NCBI GenBank assembly: GCA_002812745.2
Contig: NCSJ02000508.1
Location: 1-21,642 of the forward strand
Reading direction: 5' to 3'
DNA from: Scytalidium lignicola
Lineage: Eukaryota > Ascomycota > Leotiomycetes
DNA length: 21,642 nucleotides
The first letter of the stretch is position 1, and each line of letters opens with the position of its first letter. The notes below the pieces were generated by a model. It was not told the origin of the DNA, made no database searches, and saw only the letters and a program-made list of their open reading frames with translations. Shown piece after piece: positions 1 to 9,231 of the stretch. A program made the translations under genes and the position numbers.

Positions 1-659
1 CTCGGGAATTTNAGNGCNTTTGAGTAAGGCTCTATCCTTTGCCCATTTACGGGAGAATATTCTCCTGCTACTTGCAGCGCAATTCAAAGTAATAGAATGG
101 CAAAATAATGGGAATATTAGTGGAGGAAACCATGTACTGTAGCCCGAGGAGTCTCTACAGACGCCTATAAATTAGGAGGTCAAATAAAGAGTATGATTGT
201 AAAAAAAAAAAATTGATAGTGTAAAGAAGGTTGTAATTAGGATGCTTAACAAAGCTGCGGTAGTAGCACTCTTGACTTCACTGTCAAGGATTATGGCGCA
301 GTGGTTAGGCTGGAGTGCATATATATTGTATGGTATAGTGACTCTATTGATTGCTATGCATGATGTTACTACATTGACCCTTAAATCTCTGCTCGGCTAA
401 CCCCTTAGTGCCTATTACATAAGCACAATTCCTGACATTCACGCTCGCTTAGTCAGCATAATAGCTTAGTCATTTACCCCTTAACCCCCCTACATACCGA
501 TATTTTCACTTTACAGGGTAAACCATTCTCCGAAATCATACCTCTGCAGTAATTTATTCAATGTTCAATTTTTCTTGATTGATTTAAGGGCTATCACCAC
601 TACTTTATCTTATTTCCAACCAAAAGATATTAGGACGCACCGCCAGGAGCTACGTACCG
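1..659. other. Left-edge stretch without a recognised gene
   Basis: I see no coding frame here in either direction. It contains three N characters in the first 20 bases, a perfect 14-bp palindrome (GGAGAATATTCTCC, 52-65), an A-run near 200-212, and an isolated match to an RNA polymerase III A box (TGGCGCAGTGG, 294-304) without a matching B box. The last 100 bases presumably include the upstream region of the broken gene that starts at 660, but no TATA box or CT-rich leader stands out. Confidence 0.5.
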
Positions 660-1519
660 ATGAATGACTTGCAGATGAGCCGTCAAAAACAAGTGCGACA
701 AATGCTTGGTAAACGAACCCCAGCAGAGTTCGTTGCTCGACTATCACAAGCCGAACGTAATAAGATTTACAAGAAATATCTCGTAACCGACAAAGATATT
801 CGGATCGAGGAAGAAGATGACAATGATTTCTTCAATCCCGAGCTTGCTGATAAAGTTCTGCTTCGACAGGAATACTGCGTTGGAGATAATACAACTGGTA
901 AGTAAATTGTGGAAGAGGCTCGCGAAGTTTACTATATGCAAAACCTGTTTGTCGTAAAGTCCTATTGGTTATACGAGTTTCTTATCAACACTCTTGCAGA
1001 TAAGAAGCCATTTCCGGTCGAGTCTCTAATCTGCCGGATCGTAGTTACAGTAGATGTTCGACATATTGACGATAGTTCGGCGCCGATGGCGAAACTGCCA
1101 GGTAAAAGATCCCGGGAGAAAGTAGAACCGCCGGCAGTACGTGATTTGCGAGGCCTTCTCAAACTCGAGAATGCTGAATAGATTGGGATTAACGTGCGAG
1201 GCCGTGGGGCAGCAGACAGGAATGATTTGCAGACCCAAATNAAAAATACGAGAGATTGCAAGGATTGTGAAAGAGCTCACNAAAAAAATTTCCCTATCCA
1301 AAGTTGACTATTCGAAAGGTACGGCCGGAGCTTAGCAGGAATAGAAGTTACGATATCATAAGGTAGTAAAAGCCAGCGATAGCCGAGATAAAGCAAAAAC
1401 TACACGCTGGGAAACAGAGCTTTGATGATCTGATGCGAATCCAGATCACCGAGTAGATTATCAGGAGTAGCAAGGTCGTTACAGCCGAAGAAATGTGTCA
1501 GGAACCCATAGTAGATTAA
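660..1519 (+). pseudogene. Broken F-box-like/2EXR-type fungal protein gene
   Basis: One protein of about 286 codons can be followed through three frames. Frame 3 runs from ATG 660 through LSQAERNKIYKKYLV and EEAREVYYMQNLFVV to about 1240, with stops at 903 and 1179. It passes to frame 1 at the N at 1242 (KIREIARIVKEL), then to frame 2 by about 1385 (SFDDLMRIQITE). An in-frame TAG at 1454 may be a former TGG, and the frame closes at a TAA at 1517. An ELRxxIYxxxL-like helix followed later by EAxxvfYxxNxF is typical of fungal F-box-like and 2EXR-type proteins of unknown substrate; I assign it on that pattern only. It has no visible intron and is separated from the large gene downstream by AT-rich DNA. 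The nonsense changes fit light RIP, and dropping the N at 1242 rejoins the frame. Family assignment is moderate; that it is a decayed single-exon gene is more secure. Confidence 0.55.
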
Positions 1520-2250
1520 TTCAAACATAATACAACAGTCCATAAGCTTGGTTGCAAAGTCTTATCTACTGAGGAAGCCTCTACGAAATTTGGCGGGCCA
1601 AGTTAAACATTAACAAGACACACGAGCCAAAGAACCCCAACGGGCTTAACCTATCATAATAATTGTTAATTTGCAATAAAGGCTTTGAAACTTAATTAAA
1701 TCTACAAATATTATTTCTTAATAATCTTTTTACAAGTAAATATATTGAGTTGTGTCTTATAAAACAGATAAGATTTCCATATTCGCTTAATAAATAAAAT
1801 CAATAGAAATATATTAAAAAAACACAAGNAAAAAAAAAATTTCCCTAACTTGTAGTTTTAAAATTCCTGCATTTATTTTATAAGATCTGCGTAGTATATA
1901 TATTTAATAATAATTTAATCGCAGGAATAAAAAAAGTATTATGGGTTGTTAACTACAAAGTAGGTTTCGGTCGGTGTTTTTTGCCCCATAAGGTGAAAAC
2001 CACTTTTTGACGGTCTTGGGGAACGGACCTAATAGTGGTTTGGATTTTGTCTTATAAGATGAAATCTGAAAACCGCGCAAAGCAAGCAAGCTAACTCGAC
2101 AAAGCTTTTCAGCAGGCTGCAATATGACATGAGCTTCGTAGATAATTTCCCAGGCAACACAATCTATTTGCCTAAAACAAACAATGCGGAAATTACATGT
2201 TTAGCAGAGCTTCTTCTAGCCCCTCACAATCTTGTATCTCCACCTGGCTC
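1520..2250. other. Intergenic, AT-rich spacer
   Basis: There is no supported coding frame. The segment from about 1640 to 1960 is strongly AT-rich, with an AATAAA at about 1674 that could have served the upstream gene as a polyadenylation signal. Around 1997-2041 an 8-bp inverted repeat (AAACCACT / AGTGGTTT) flanks a G/C-richer loop. The final part leads into the promoter-like region of the large gene. Confidence 0.4.
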
Positions 2251-2317
2251 TCATATATATTCCGACTCTTACCCCTCTCGTTTTCTTCTCTCAATCACAG
2301 CATTTTTTTTCACCATG
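2251..2317 (+). promoter_or_regulatory. Promoter-like leader and start context of the large gene
   Basis: A TATATAT run at 2254-2260 is followed by a pyrimidine-rich stretch and then CACCATG, with the ATG at 2315. CT-rich leaders and a C/A at -3 are common at starts of filamentous fungal genes. I prefer this ATG to the one at 2129 in the same frame because the intervening residues look like translated CT-rich leader, while the residues after 2315 (MPKQKTTTSL) look like an ordinary N terminus. Confidence 0.5.
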
Positions 2318-2559
2318 CCCAAACAGAAGACGACTACTTCTCTGCAAGGTCAATCGACCAAGCAATCCAAGTCTTCACGAGCCCGGCTGCCAGAGAACGC
2401 ACTACATAGCATATCCATTCGTGAACAAGCCGAACCATACCGGCTTACGACGGCAATATTCCCTCTAGACACTCTTACTCCCGATTAGAACATAAACAGC
2501 AATCGTCCTCTGGACTCAGAGCATGTCAAAGTGCTCTGTCATGTCTTTGAAAGGGAGCA

Positions 2560-2838
2560 TGTTGGATGGAATCGAGATCTGTAGAATACAGATCTCGATG
2601 GCCTGACGCGTAGAACCGTAGATCAATATCGGTGTGTAGAATACACCTCATACAGGCTTACGAATATATGGGAGATCACGAAAATCACTGTCAGAGCTGA
2701 AACAGCATCGGTAGTAGCTATCGGTAGATACCCATAATACTTTTCCTACTATAAATTGTACTGTAATTACACTATAGGTTAGACAATCAATTTCAATCGT
2801 ATGTTGGGTCCATATTGGTAGTAATATTCCATGCAACA
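2560..2838. mobile_element. Solo LTR, 279 bp, inserted in an exon
   Basis: The element begins TGTTGGATGGAAT and ends with the inverted copy ATTCCATGCAACA (12 of 13 match), giving the TG...CA ends of an LTR. It is flanked by a perfect 5-bp target duplication, GAGCA (2555-2559 and 2839-2843). No internal retroelement domain lies beside it, so it is a solo LTR left by LTR-LTR recombination. A TATAAA lies at 2750-2755. Removing it with one GAGCA restores the host reading frame (frame 2 into frame 1). The long terminal inverted repeat fits Ty1/copia-type LTRs, but the parent family is not shown by the sequence, and orientation is uncertain. A non-autonomous DNA transposon is the alternative; the 5-bp duplication and TG/CA ends favour an LTR. 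Confidence 0.8.
2571..2599. repeat. Perfect hairpin inside the solo LTR
   Basis: A 13-bp perfect inverted repeat (ATCGAGATCTGTA / TACAGATCTCGAT) is separated by the three bases GAA. The central GTAGAATAC recurs about 50 bases further on inside a second, imperfect hairpin (GGTGT ... ACACC, about 2631-2647). These could fold in the LTR transcript, for example near the R region. Confidence 0.7.
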
Positions 2839-3124
2839 GAGCAACTGCAGCAAGAACCAGAGAAGAACCGGCTTTGCATCGCATGTTCCCAAGCAGAGGT
2901 ACAGCACATGATGGTGTACTTGGAAGAAGCTAATAAGCTGTCGTCGGAGGGACAGTCGTCATGGCCCTCGTTTCAAGATTGGATGTCGGTCAACGAATAT
3001 CCTGCTGAGATTATGGTAAGACAACATCGTGTTGAGGCATTGAAAGCCTTTATCTGGAAGAACAATCTTCATACATCTACGGACCAAGATCTGCACTAGT
3101 AGCTCTGCGATGTTTATGACAAAG

Positions 3125-3181
3125 GTGTGCTTTTCTTTCTAGTCAAACCTTAATCAATTGTTTTAACCTTGTTTATCTTAG
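3125..3181 (+). other. Intron 1 of the large gene (57 bp)
   Basis: Donor GTGTGC and acceptor TTATCTTAG. Splicing joins GAC AAA G to AT AAA TTA, giving DVYDKDKLLLKLNFLLRANR. Unspliced, the frame runs into a TAA and reads as low-complexity sequence. The length is normal for a filamentous fungal intron. The donor is not the most common form, and no strong CTAAC branch site is visible. Confidence 0.6.
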
Positions 3182-3513
3182 ATAAATTACTTCTCAAGCT
3201 TAACTTTCTCCTTCGTGCTAATCGATCAGACTACACACTCCCAGACAATCCTGGCCAGATATAAATGCAACTCAAGATAACTGCCAAGCAAGATCTTACA
3301 CTCTTCTAAGGCACCAAGGAAGAAGTCATAGAAGAAATGGAAGCATTTGCAAACCTTAGTAGACAGGAGGAGTTCTCAACTTCGCACATAGTAACACTGT
3401 GGAGAAACGACAACTAGGCAACTATGATTACACAGTAGTGTTCCACAGCTATAGGCCGGTCTATGTTTAAGATTTTGCTCTGGGCAGATCTGGCACAGTA
3501 CAGAATTGATGAT
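3182..3513 (+). other. Exon 2 of the large gene
   Basis: Frame 1 reads LLRANRSDYTLPDNPGQI, then a mixed helical stretch including HIVTLWRND, and ends AQYRIDD immediately before a GTAAGT donor. In-frame stops at 3262 (TAA), 3307 (TAA), 3415 (TAG) and 3436 (TAG) lie where Trp, Arg or Gln would be plausible and can each be reached by C-to-T or G-to-A changes. The region follows the ParB-like motif and may belong to the same domain. I do not recognise it further. Confidence 0.5.
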
Positions 3514-3601
3514 GTAAGTATGCTTGATGTCAACCAAGCCAAAGCTTGAGTTTGAATCTACGATTTACACTCATGTTTATGGTGAATGCTAACGAACACA
3601 G
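3514..3601 (+). other. Intron 2 of the large gene (88 bp)
   Basis: Donor GTAAGTA, consensus branch site GCTAACG at 3588-3594, acceptor ACACAG ending at 3601. Splicing joins RIDD to YWFDQLDYSLNQ, after which the frame changes at about 3637. All three fungal splice signals are intact although the surrounding exons carry stops. Confidence 0.7.
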
Positions 3602-5197
3602 TACTGGTTTGATCAACTAGATTACTCCTTGAACCAATGTCGCAGTTGTGCGCGGAATCCCCTGAGTCTATTCAGCTGCATAACTGGATGGCTCTCAAGG
3701 GCTTGAAGTCCCACTTGCTCGAGGAAGTTCGGAATCTCTTTTATCCCCAAGCTTGCACAGATGATATACCCACTGATCCAGGAGACTTTCGCCAGCAACC
3801 TCGTCGGGATAGGTTCTTAGCTATGCTAGACCAATCCCAATATTACAAGGCTTACCGGTCTGTCTTAGAGCATCTTGAAGAGACATTTCTCGATATCGAA
3901 AAGATGTTAAATGCAGGTCACACCGAAAGACAGATTATATCATCAATTATGTCTCATGTTGTGCAATGGATCAACTCCAAACCTAAGGAGGTTTTCGGCC
4001 GCAAACCTAACAAGCTGCAGCTGTAACAAGACTTTATCCCTGTTTTGAAGCCGAAGCATGGAGAGTAAGTCCAGCACCAGGCGCGACTGCTTTAGCGTCA
4101 AATTTTCAAAGTGCTGCAGGGCCGGCTAGCCGAACTGAAAGGGACTCTAAAGGACAAGGTGAATGGGGATTCTTACCTAGACCGGTTCAGTTCGTCAACA
4201 GTTTGGAATGAGCTCCTAGTAATAGTGCACACAGCTGTTAGCCCACAATTCCAAGGCCTGCTAGATAAGTTCAATACCAAAATTCCCGACCTTTGCCCAT
4301 ACTAGCCGGTTCATGCTCTCTCTCAAAACATAGGCTGAGCTATCTCCTATCTTCCCCAAGTTAGTCGTAATCCAGCATTAAAGACCTCTTCAGCAATAGA
4401 AAAGCTCGTAAAGTGTATTACCCCAACTGTGAATGAGTGGGGTGCAGAACTGTACGAGCTGGCACTGAAGGTGCAAAAGGAGAGGACAGTGCCTCTGTAG
4501 CTGCCCTCCAAGGTAGAGCAAGTACGCCAGGAATATCTTGGCTTCTGCGAAGTGGTGCGTTCCGATTCGCCAGCAGTATTGCCAGAGGAAATGAGCATGT
4601 CCCCTGTGTCATCGGGAAGAGCATTGAGCGTGATACCCGGACCAAGGCCAATAGAGGATGTAGAAATGCAACACAAGCCTCCTATCGACATCACCGAGAA
4701 TACCTGTGCAGACTCTGACATGAAGAATAGCACTGTAGTACTTATTAGAACAGACCTGTCGTCAATGTTTGCCGTAGATGAGAAGGAAATAAAACCGCGT
4801 TATAAAGCCCTTAATGTAAAACGCAGACAAGCAAGAATGGACGCTAAAGCTAACCCAGGAGCTTTGGAGATGACATGCCCAACCATTACAAAGCATGTTG
4901 GACGCGAATATTTGCATTCCTCCCCAGAAAAGGGGACCTGGGCCTCGTAGATGTCACGTCCGCCTGCAAGATCCAATCGGATTTAGTCGGCCTATGGCTA
5001 TCTTCCGCGGACCTTGTGTTCATACACGAGAGGATACTCCTTACCAGAACCAGGAACTGTTCATTTCCACGGTACAAGGAAAGTTGAACGCTGCAATCTC
5101 GGTTGTCCACATCTCTATTACAAGTCATGCAAACAATAGACTATCTCAAAGTAATAGTAACTCCGCTTTACCCTATAGATCAAAAACAAAAAACTAA
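3602..5197 (+). other. Exon 3 region of the large gene, helical domain and Pro/Ser linker
   Basis: The start (YWFDQLDYSLNQ) is in frame 2. One missing base at about 3637 moves it to frame 1, which then stays coding-like to about 4950. Stops sit at 4024, 4066, 4093, 4303, 4336, 4498 and 4948. Recognisable stretches include SIQLHNWMALKGLKSHLLEE, LDQSQYYKAYRSVLEHLEET, VVQWINSKPKEVFGRKP and VEQVRQEYLGF, followed by a linker SDSPAVLPEEMSMSPVSSGR. The composition is that of a mostly alpha-helical protein. From 4950 to 5197 the frame is ambiguous: frame 1 has a Cys/His-containing run (CNLGCPHLYYKSC) but many stops, while frame 2 is open and continues into the acidic segment downstream. No family is recognised. 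Confidence 0.5.
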
Positions 5198-5200
5198 GAG

Positions 5201-5599
5201 GTGTTATGCCAAAAGACTCTTGTTATTATGCCTAAGCAATTTGCCGACAATTGCCTCGCTGGTGATCGTCTGGAAGAAACGATGAGCAATAATGAACTGC
5301 CTGACCTTAATGATATGTTCGATTTTGACGAAGCTAGCCAAGAACCAGAAGGCTCTCGTGATACAACAACATCGAGGCAATCGTCTCGGGTCTTGACACC
5401 TGGCCTGCGCAAAACTCAACTCTCATCTGATGCAAACGTGTTAACAAGCTGTGGCCTTGGAATCAATAGGGCCAAAGTGTTAACTGATGACGATAATGAC
5501 GATGGACTGTTTACAACTGATCTGTCGGATGAAACCACGGAATTGGATGAGGAACTGGTTGATGAAGAGGATGATGCAATCTTGACACAGGAGAAAACC
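5201..5599 (+). other. Acidic linker segment of the large gene
   Basis: An open frame 2 stretch reads NNELPDLNDMFDFDEASQEP, then Ser/Thr-rich sequence, then a strongly acidic run (TDDDNDDGLFTTDLSDETTE) and LDEELVDEEDD, ending just before a GTAAGA donor at 5600. It looks like a disordered acidic linker between two folded parts. The preceding TAA at 5198 is in the same frame, so it is probably continuous with upstream coding rather than a separate small gene, though an independent start at 5201 cannot be excluded. Confidence 0.45.
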
Positions 5600-5700
5600 G
5601 TAAGATAGAAAATTGATTATTTTAGTGGTGATCACAAACTTAATAGTATGTCAAACCAAGTAATTTATGAAAAAAGNAAGAGTCAGCTAACAATATTTAG
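5600..5700 (+). other. Probable intron 3 of the large gene (101 bp)
   Basis: Donor GTAAGA at 5600, branch site GCTAACA at 5686-5692, acceptor ATATTTAG ending at 5700. The intron is AT-rich and contains stops and an N at 5677. Splicing as drawn leaves the downstream coding frame (frame 3 from 5703) one base out of phase with the upstream frame, so a small indel in one flanking exon must be assumed. Confidence 0.5.
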
Positions 5701-5702
5701 TA

Positions 5703-7440
5703 CACAATTTTATCTCTCAAACCCAATCTCCGGAATTTGACAGCAAGCAAGCACTCGAAATACTTCATCGGCTTTATACTATCGATTATAGTGGTCATCG
5801 GACTAGGTCATCGGCGGCAAACACCTCCGACAACTACTATCCTGTCTTCTATCTTGATTTTCTCAACATTGTTGGTCTGCCTTTACAGCTTATTACCAAG
5901 ACCAGCGGACAATTCTTTGATCATGTTACTATCACCTTCAAGGACTAACATCTGTTATATCCTGCAAAACACTACTTTAAGATACCGTTTGACCTAAAGC
6001 ACCAGACTTTCCAATTTAGAACGACGGCAACACGCAAGACATGGTATATTGTATTACACCCGACCGATCCTCAAGTCAGCAAACTCTTGTCACGACGAAA
6101 GCAGCTAGAAAAGCAGGTTCAATCGAGTTGCATGAGCGCTCTCCGGACTTATCACGCACAAGCTCTCGTATCCTACATCAAGAAAATCTTCCAGTCAGCG
6201 GATTTTGTTGGCAAGCACGTCGAACCTTCTTGGATCTTAGGTAGAGTACATTATCAGAAGCTGACGGCGAACAAGTGGACAATATTTCAGGCAAGGTTTA
6301 TGGAAGGATAGCAGGAATTTGCGGAGCAGCATTCCTACAACCTGTAGTGGAGAAATCAGAAACCTGCCTTTCATGCTCTTGATTACGAGAGCAATATCGA
6401 GATCGAGGTAACTAAAGAGGTGCAGTCACTTGCACGTGAGACGCGACTACGTTCAGCAGAAGACTCTGATGACAATTCCGATGCTGACTCTGCACTTGAC
6501 GAAGAGAGCCTGGCGGGACATAATGCTGATGACCGAGAGGATGACCGAGAGGATGACCGAGTGGATGACCGAGTAGAGGAGCAAGTGGAGGAGCAAGTAG
6601 ATAGTCAACCGGGATTACCTTGCAATCGAGAGGCTCAAGATGATTGGCCTCTCAACCTTAGCTCTACCCAAGACAATCTCTACTCGGATAGCTTAAAGCA
6701 GTTGACAATAACGCCGGAGAAGAAGTATGACCTCAATAATATCAGTAGTATTTCATACGCGTTAGCCGTTGACCCGCACTGTCTCGATAGCAGCGATCCC
6801 GAGCAAGATTCAGCATGGTGCCTGCTTGCAGATCGCAATACCGTCCAGGAAGAATATAAGTCATCATCAAGACAGGCGGGTATGACTTTCTATCCTCTGG
6901 CTTTCCACCCCCGATATAGCAACTTCAGCTCACCTGGACCTTTACGCTTCTTGCAAGATCACGTCTTTGCGGTCATGAAGGAGAACATGAGCTACCAGAA
7001 TAACAGGGCAGCCGTACTTTCCTGTGACTTTTTCCAAGGATATAGCAATACCAAGCGTTCCATCCGCTACAATCCTGAGGATCTCCTTGTAACACAGGGA
7101 ATTGCCACGGCCGCTCTGTCTCTGCCCGACTCGGAGGCCAAGAGGTCAGCGCAGGTCAAGGCAACGCAACAGCGTCTCCTCCGGCGACTGCAAGGCAAGA
7201 GTACACCTGAGGACCCGGATGCATCGCAGCCATTTGCATGCGAGCGACAGCAGATCCAGCACGCCATTGAACAGAACAAGTTTGCATTCCGCATAGAGCA
7301 GGTCATCAATCTGGACGTGGCTTGCTTGATCGCCTCGCGGCAGAACATGCGGACCATACTGAGGCCGATCTTGCAGCTCATGTGCTTCTATCTTCAGGAG
7401 ACAGAGCACTACATACTACTGCTACAGTGCTTCTGTCCCA
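5703..7440 (+). other. Central globular region of the large gene
   Basis: Frame 3 is coding-like for about 580 codons with only three stops (TAA 5946, TAG 6309, TAG 6345) and is fully open from 6348. Stretches include EFDSKQALEILHRLYTIDYS, FYLDFLNIVGLPLQLI, RKQLEKQVQSSCMSALRTYH, an acidic Asp/Arg repeat (6528-6599), then FYPLAFHPRYSNFSSPGPLR, VFAVMKENMSYQNN and DLLVTQGIATAALSLP. The last part, to FYLQETEHYILLLQCF, is helical and well conserved in character. Frame 3 continues to a stop at 7512, but residues after about 7430 look out of frame; coding passes to frame 2 there. It is the longest undamaged piece of the locus. No known domain is recognised. Confidence 0.55.
6528..6599 (+). repeat. 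12-bp coding tandem repeat (Asp/Glu/Arg-rich)
   Basis: Four units of GATGACCGAGAG or close variants (6528-6575) are followed by two units of GAGGAGCAAGTG/A (6576-6599). They encode DDRE/DDRV repeats and then EEQV repeats. The period is a multiple of three, so copy-number changes keep the frame, as expected in a selected coding region before decay. Confidence 0.85.
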
Positions 7441-8010
7441 CGGAGGGGCATGGCCGTACATCGATCCGCGCATGCTTGACCTTCGGCTCGGAGAAGGCCA
7501 TCTTGACACGGTGAGGTGGCCTCGGCGATCTGATGGACGACCGATCTTTATGCATGTGGCTTCTCTCAGCTTCCACTATGGTCCCGAGGTGGCGGCCAGC
7601 CAGCACAGTCTTGTGTGGTTCCGCGATCTTGGGGGAAAGTCAATTTGGGACCCGGTTGTTGGGACACACTTCTTGAGCAAGGTTTTGCAGGACCTCTGGA
7701 TTCTACAGATGGTGGCGTACGTCCGTCATCAAGTGTTGCAGCAGCTCAGCTTGGCAGGCAGTTCCAAGGAAGATGTAGTGCTGGATCCTAACGCAACTCT
7801 CGACGCGGCTCCCGACGACCTGGCAAAGCACTAGCAACAACGAGACCAGGTCAAGAGCTAGGCCAAAGCAGCGCACCCCTTCTCATGGAATCAGTACGAA
7901 CCAATCTGGAGACTGGTAGCGTTGAGCATGCCTCAAACCATAGTGCCTCACAAATCCCGGCAAGANTTTTGCGCAAAAGGTGTACTAAGGCTGCTTGAAG
8001 AACCACAGAC
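7430..8010 (+). other. Large gene, segment in frame 2 after a frame change or deletion
   Basis: Frame 2 reads WPYIDPRMLDLRLGEGHLDT, FMHVASLSFHYGPEVAASQH, SLVWFRDLGGKSIWDP and LWILQMVAYVRHQVLQQLS, with stops at 7832 and 7859. It continues past the N at 7966 into LRLLEEPQTDTASTLITAFN. The join to the previous segment is abrupt, so bases are missing or added at about 7425-7445, and an internal deletion is possible. The residues keep a normal globular mix. I infer it is the same protein as 5703-7440 because orientation, composition and damage level match and no new start or promoter lies between them. Confidence 0.5.
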
Positions 8011-8039
8011 CGACACAGCAAGCACTCTTATCACTGCAT

Positions 8040-9231
8040 TCAACATGGTTTGCAGCGTTGTATACTGTATTCACGTTCACGCCAGCCGACCGGGTAATCC
8101 GAAAAGGTATAACTCAGTGGACTTGCTGCTGCAATAAATTCCAACCATATCGAGTGCATGCTTGGATCACACCGGTCCTGGATTACATACCGGCGTGTGG
8201 TACAGCTGATAGAGGCAGTAGCACTTCCATGGATTGTCGCAGCCCGACCTAAGAGCCTCAAGCAAGATGTAATGGAGACTGAGTTACAGATACAACGGCT
8301 GCTACAACAGCAGGTGATCGACTTAAGTAACAACATACCCTTCAACAATGTCCTGCTGCTCGTAGATAATAAGTTCATAGCAGTCTTGAAACTGTCCTCG
8401 ACTAAGAACGTAAGGGTTCTTGTACACTACCAGGTAACACGGAACTGTTTAGCTGAATGCCTGGGAGATCTACTGTGTGACCTGTTGTTGATGCTTGTGG
8501 TCACGTACGGGTCTTCGTCGGTCACGCCGGCCGTCACTACCAAAGGAGGAGGGTTTGTAGTAGGAGATCACAAAGACTCTGGACACTTTGCAGCAAGCAT
8601 GGTAACATGTATGCTCTGGTTCTTGCAGCCAGAAGCGTTTCCGTGGAGAGCAGACGACGGCATGATAATAAGGATTCCCGAAATGACCACCAAGCTCGAG
8701 CATAAGGGGGTCAACAACTGGATGTTGTAGGAGATAGGGTAAGTCCAGAACAACAGAACACAAGCTACGTCTTGCAACAGTGAACTTAGCTTCGAGGGAG
8801 TGGATAAGCTGTTACAGTTGCGAAAAGAGCTGTTGTCACTCCGCACAAAACCCAAGAGCTTTATTGTACAGGTGTTCTACAATGACAACGAAGTGTAGGC
8901 AGAACAATGTTCAGGGATTGTACGTGAAAGAGGTTGAAGGTTGGAAAGGGTTTTGCTAATGCAGTTCTAAAGGTAATACTTGGGTAGTTAGGAGATAGAG
9001 AGGACAAGAGCAAGAACAAGCATAAGGAAAAGGAAAGGAAGATAAGTAAGAAGAAGACAAAAGAGGGAGTTTGTAACAGATGACCTGGCCAAGAATAAAG
9101 AAATGCTACAACTACAACTACAAGTCAAATGTCACCGAAGACTACAAAAGAAAATATAGTATGAAGAACAAAGGCAAATACAAAGCCAAGTAGTTCTTGT
9201 TATGAGCAAAAGAGTAACAAGGTCAAGGTAA
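8040..9231 (+). other. C-terminal region of the large gene, with basic Gln-rich tail
   Basis: Two more small frame changes occur: frame 3 is coding-like at about 8080-8210, and frame 1 from about 8230 to 9231. Readable pieces include ELQIQRLLQQQVIDLSNNIP, FNNVLLLVDNKFIAVLKLSS, ECLGDLLCDLLLMLV, TKGGGFVVGDHKDSGHFAAS, FPWRADDGMIIRIPEMTTKL and LRKELLSLRTKPKSFIVQVF. After several stops (8728, 8737, 8896, 8935) the frame carries a Lys/Arg-rich run, then REFVTDDLAKNKEMLQLQLQ and a Gln-rich tail, a likely coiled coil, closing at TAA 9229. A GTAAGT donor overlaps that stop (GT 9228-9229). The severely AT-rich region starts within a few tens of bases of this point. Confidence 0.5.

Larger units (their letters stand above)
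2315..3124 (+). other. Exon 1 of the large gene, ParB/sulfiredoxin-like region, interrupted by a solo LTR
   Basis: The coding parts are 2315-2559 (frame 2) and 2844-3124 (frame 1), joined by precise removal of the LTR and one copy of its target duplication. The first part carries NSNRPLDSEHVKVLCHVFER; the second carries CIACSQAEVQHMMVYLEEA and AEIMVRQHRVEALKAF. A 'placing' motif followed by G-x-H-R-x-x-A is the hallmark of ParB/sulfiredoxin-fold domains (DNA- or nucleotide-binding). Here the Gly before QHR reads Arg, one G-to-A step from Gly. Stops at 2486 (TAG) and at 3100-3105 (TAG TAG) interrupt it. The ParB-like call is an inference from one motif. Confidence 0.45.
2315..9231 (+). pseudogene. 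Very large decayed gene (about 2,100 codons), unknown family with ParB-like N terminus
   Basis: Successive coding segments all lie on the + strand, and protein-like sequence can be followed with little interruption from ATG 2315 to a TAA at 9229. A canonical GTAAGT donor overlaps that TAA, so a further exon is possible. Subtracting the solo LTR and three introns leaves about 6.4 kb of coding DNA. It is broken by many TAA/TAG/TGA codons in positions that could have been CAA, CAG or TGG, and by frame changes near 3637, 4900-5200, 5700, 7430, 8060 and 8150-8230. Visible parts, in order: a ParB/sulfiredoxin-like motif, a helical middle region, a proline/serine linker, an acidic linker, a long globular region, and a basic Gln-rich coiled-coil-like tail. 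It resembles very large uncharacterised proteins of Pezizomycotina, but I cannot name the family or a function. It could instead be two adjacent genes, though I see no clear 5' end inside. Light RIP suggests a multi-copy family or leakage from neighbouring repeats. Confidence 0.6.

Noticed and set aside
52..65. Perfect 14-bp palindrome GGAGAATATTCTCC
   Set aside because: Isolated, with no neighbouring gene signal to give it meaning; chance is plausible in a 21-kb window.
294..304. RNA polymerase III A-box match (TGGCGCAGTGG), possible tRNA or SINE
   Set aside because: No B box and no cloverleaf pairing could be found nearby; an 11-base match alone is not enough.
2129..2314. Upstream ATG at 2129 as the start of the large gene
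   Set aside because: The intervening residues translate a TATA-containing, CT-rich leader; the ATG at 2315 has a CACC context.
4347..4733. Minus-strand open frame of 128 codons
   Set aside because: It overlaps better-supported + strand coding of the large gene; composition is that of a shadow frame.
7067..7409. Minus-strand open frames in the large gene
   Set aside because: Shadows of the long open + strand frame, helped by its higher G+C; Cys/Arg-rich and without motifs.
8040..8855. Minus-strand open frames near the 3' end of the large gene
   Set aside because: They lie opposite well-supported coding segments and show no recognisable protein features.
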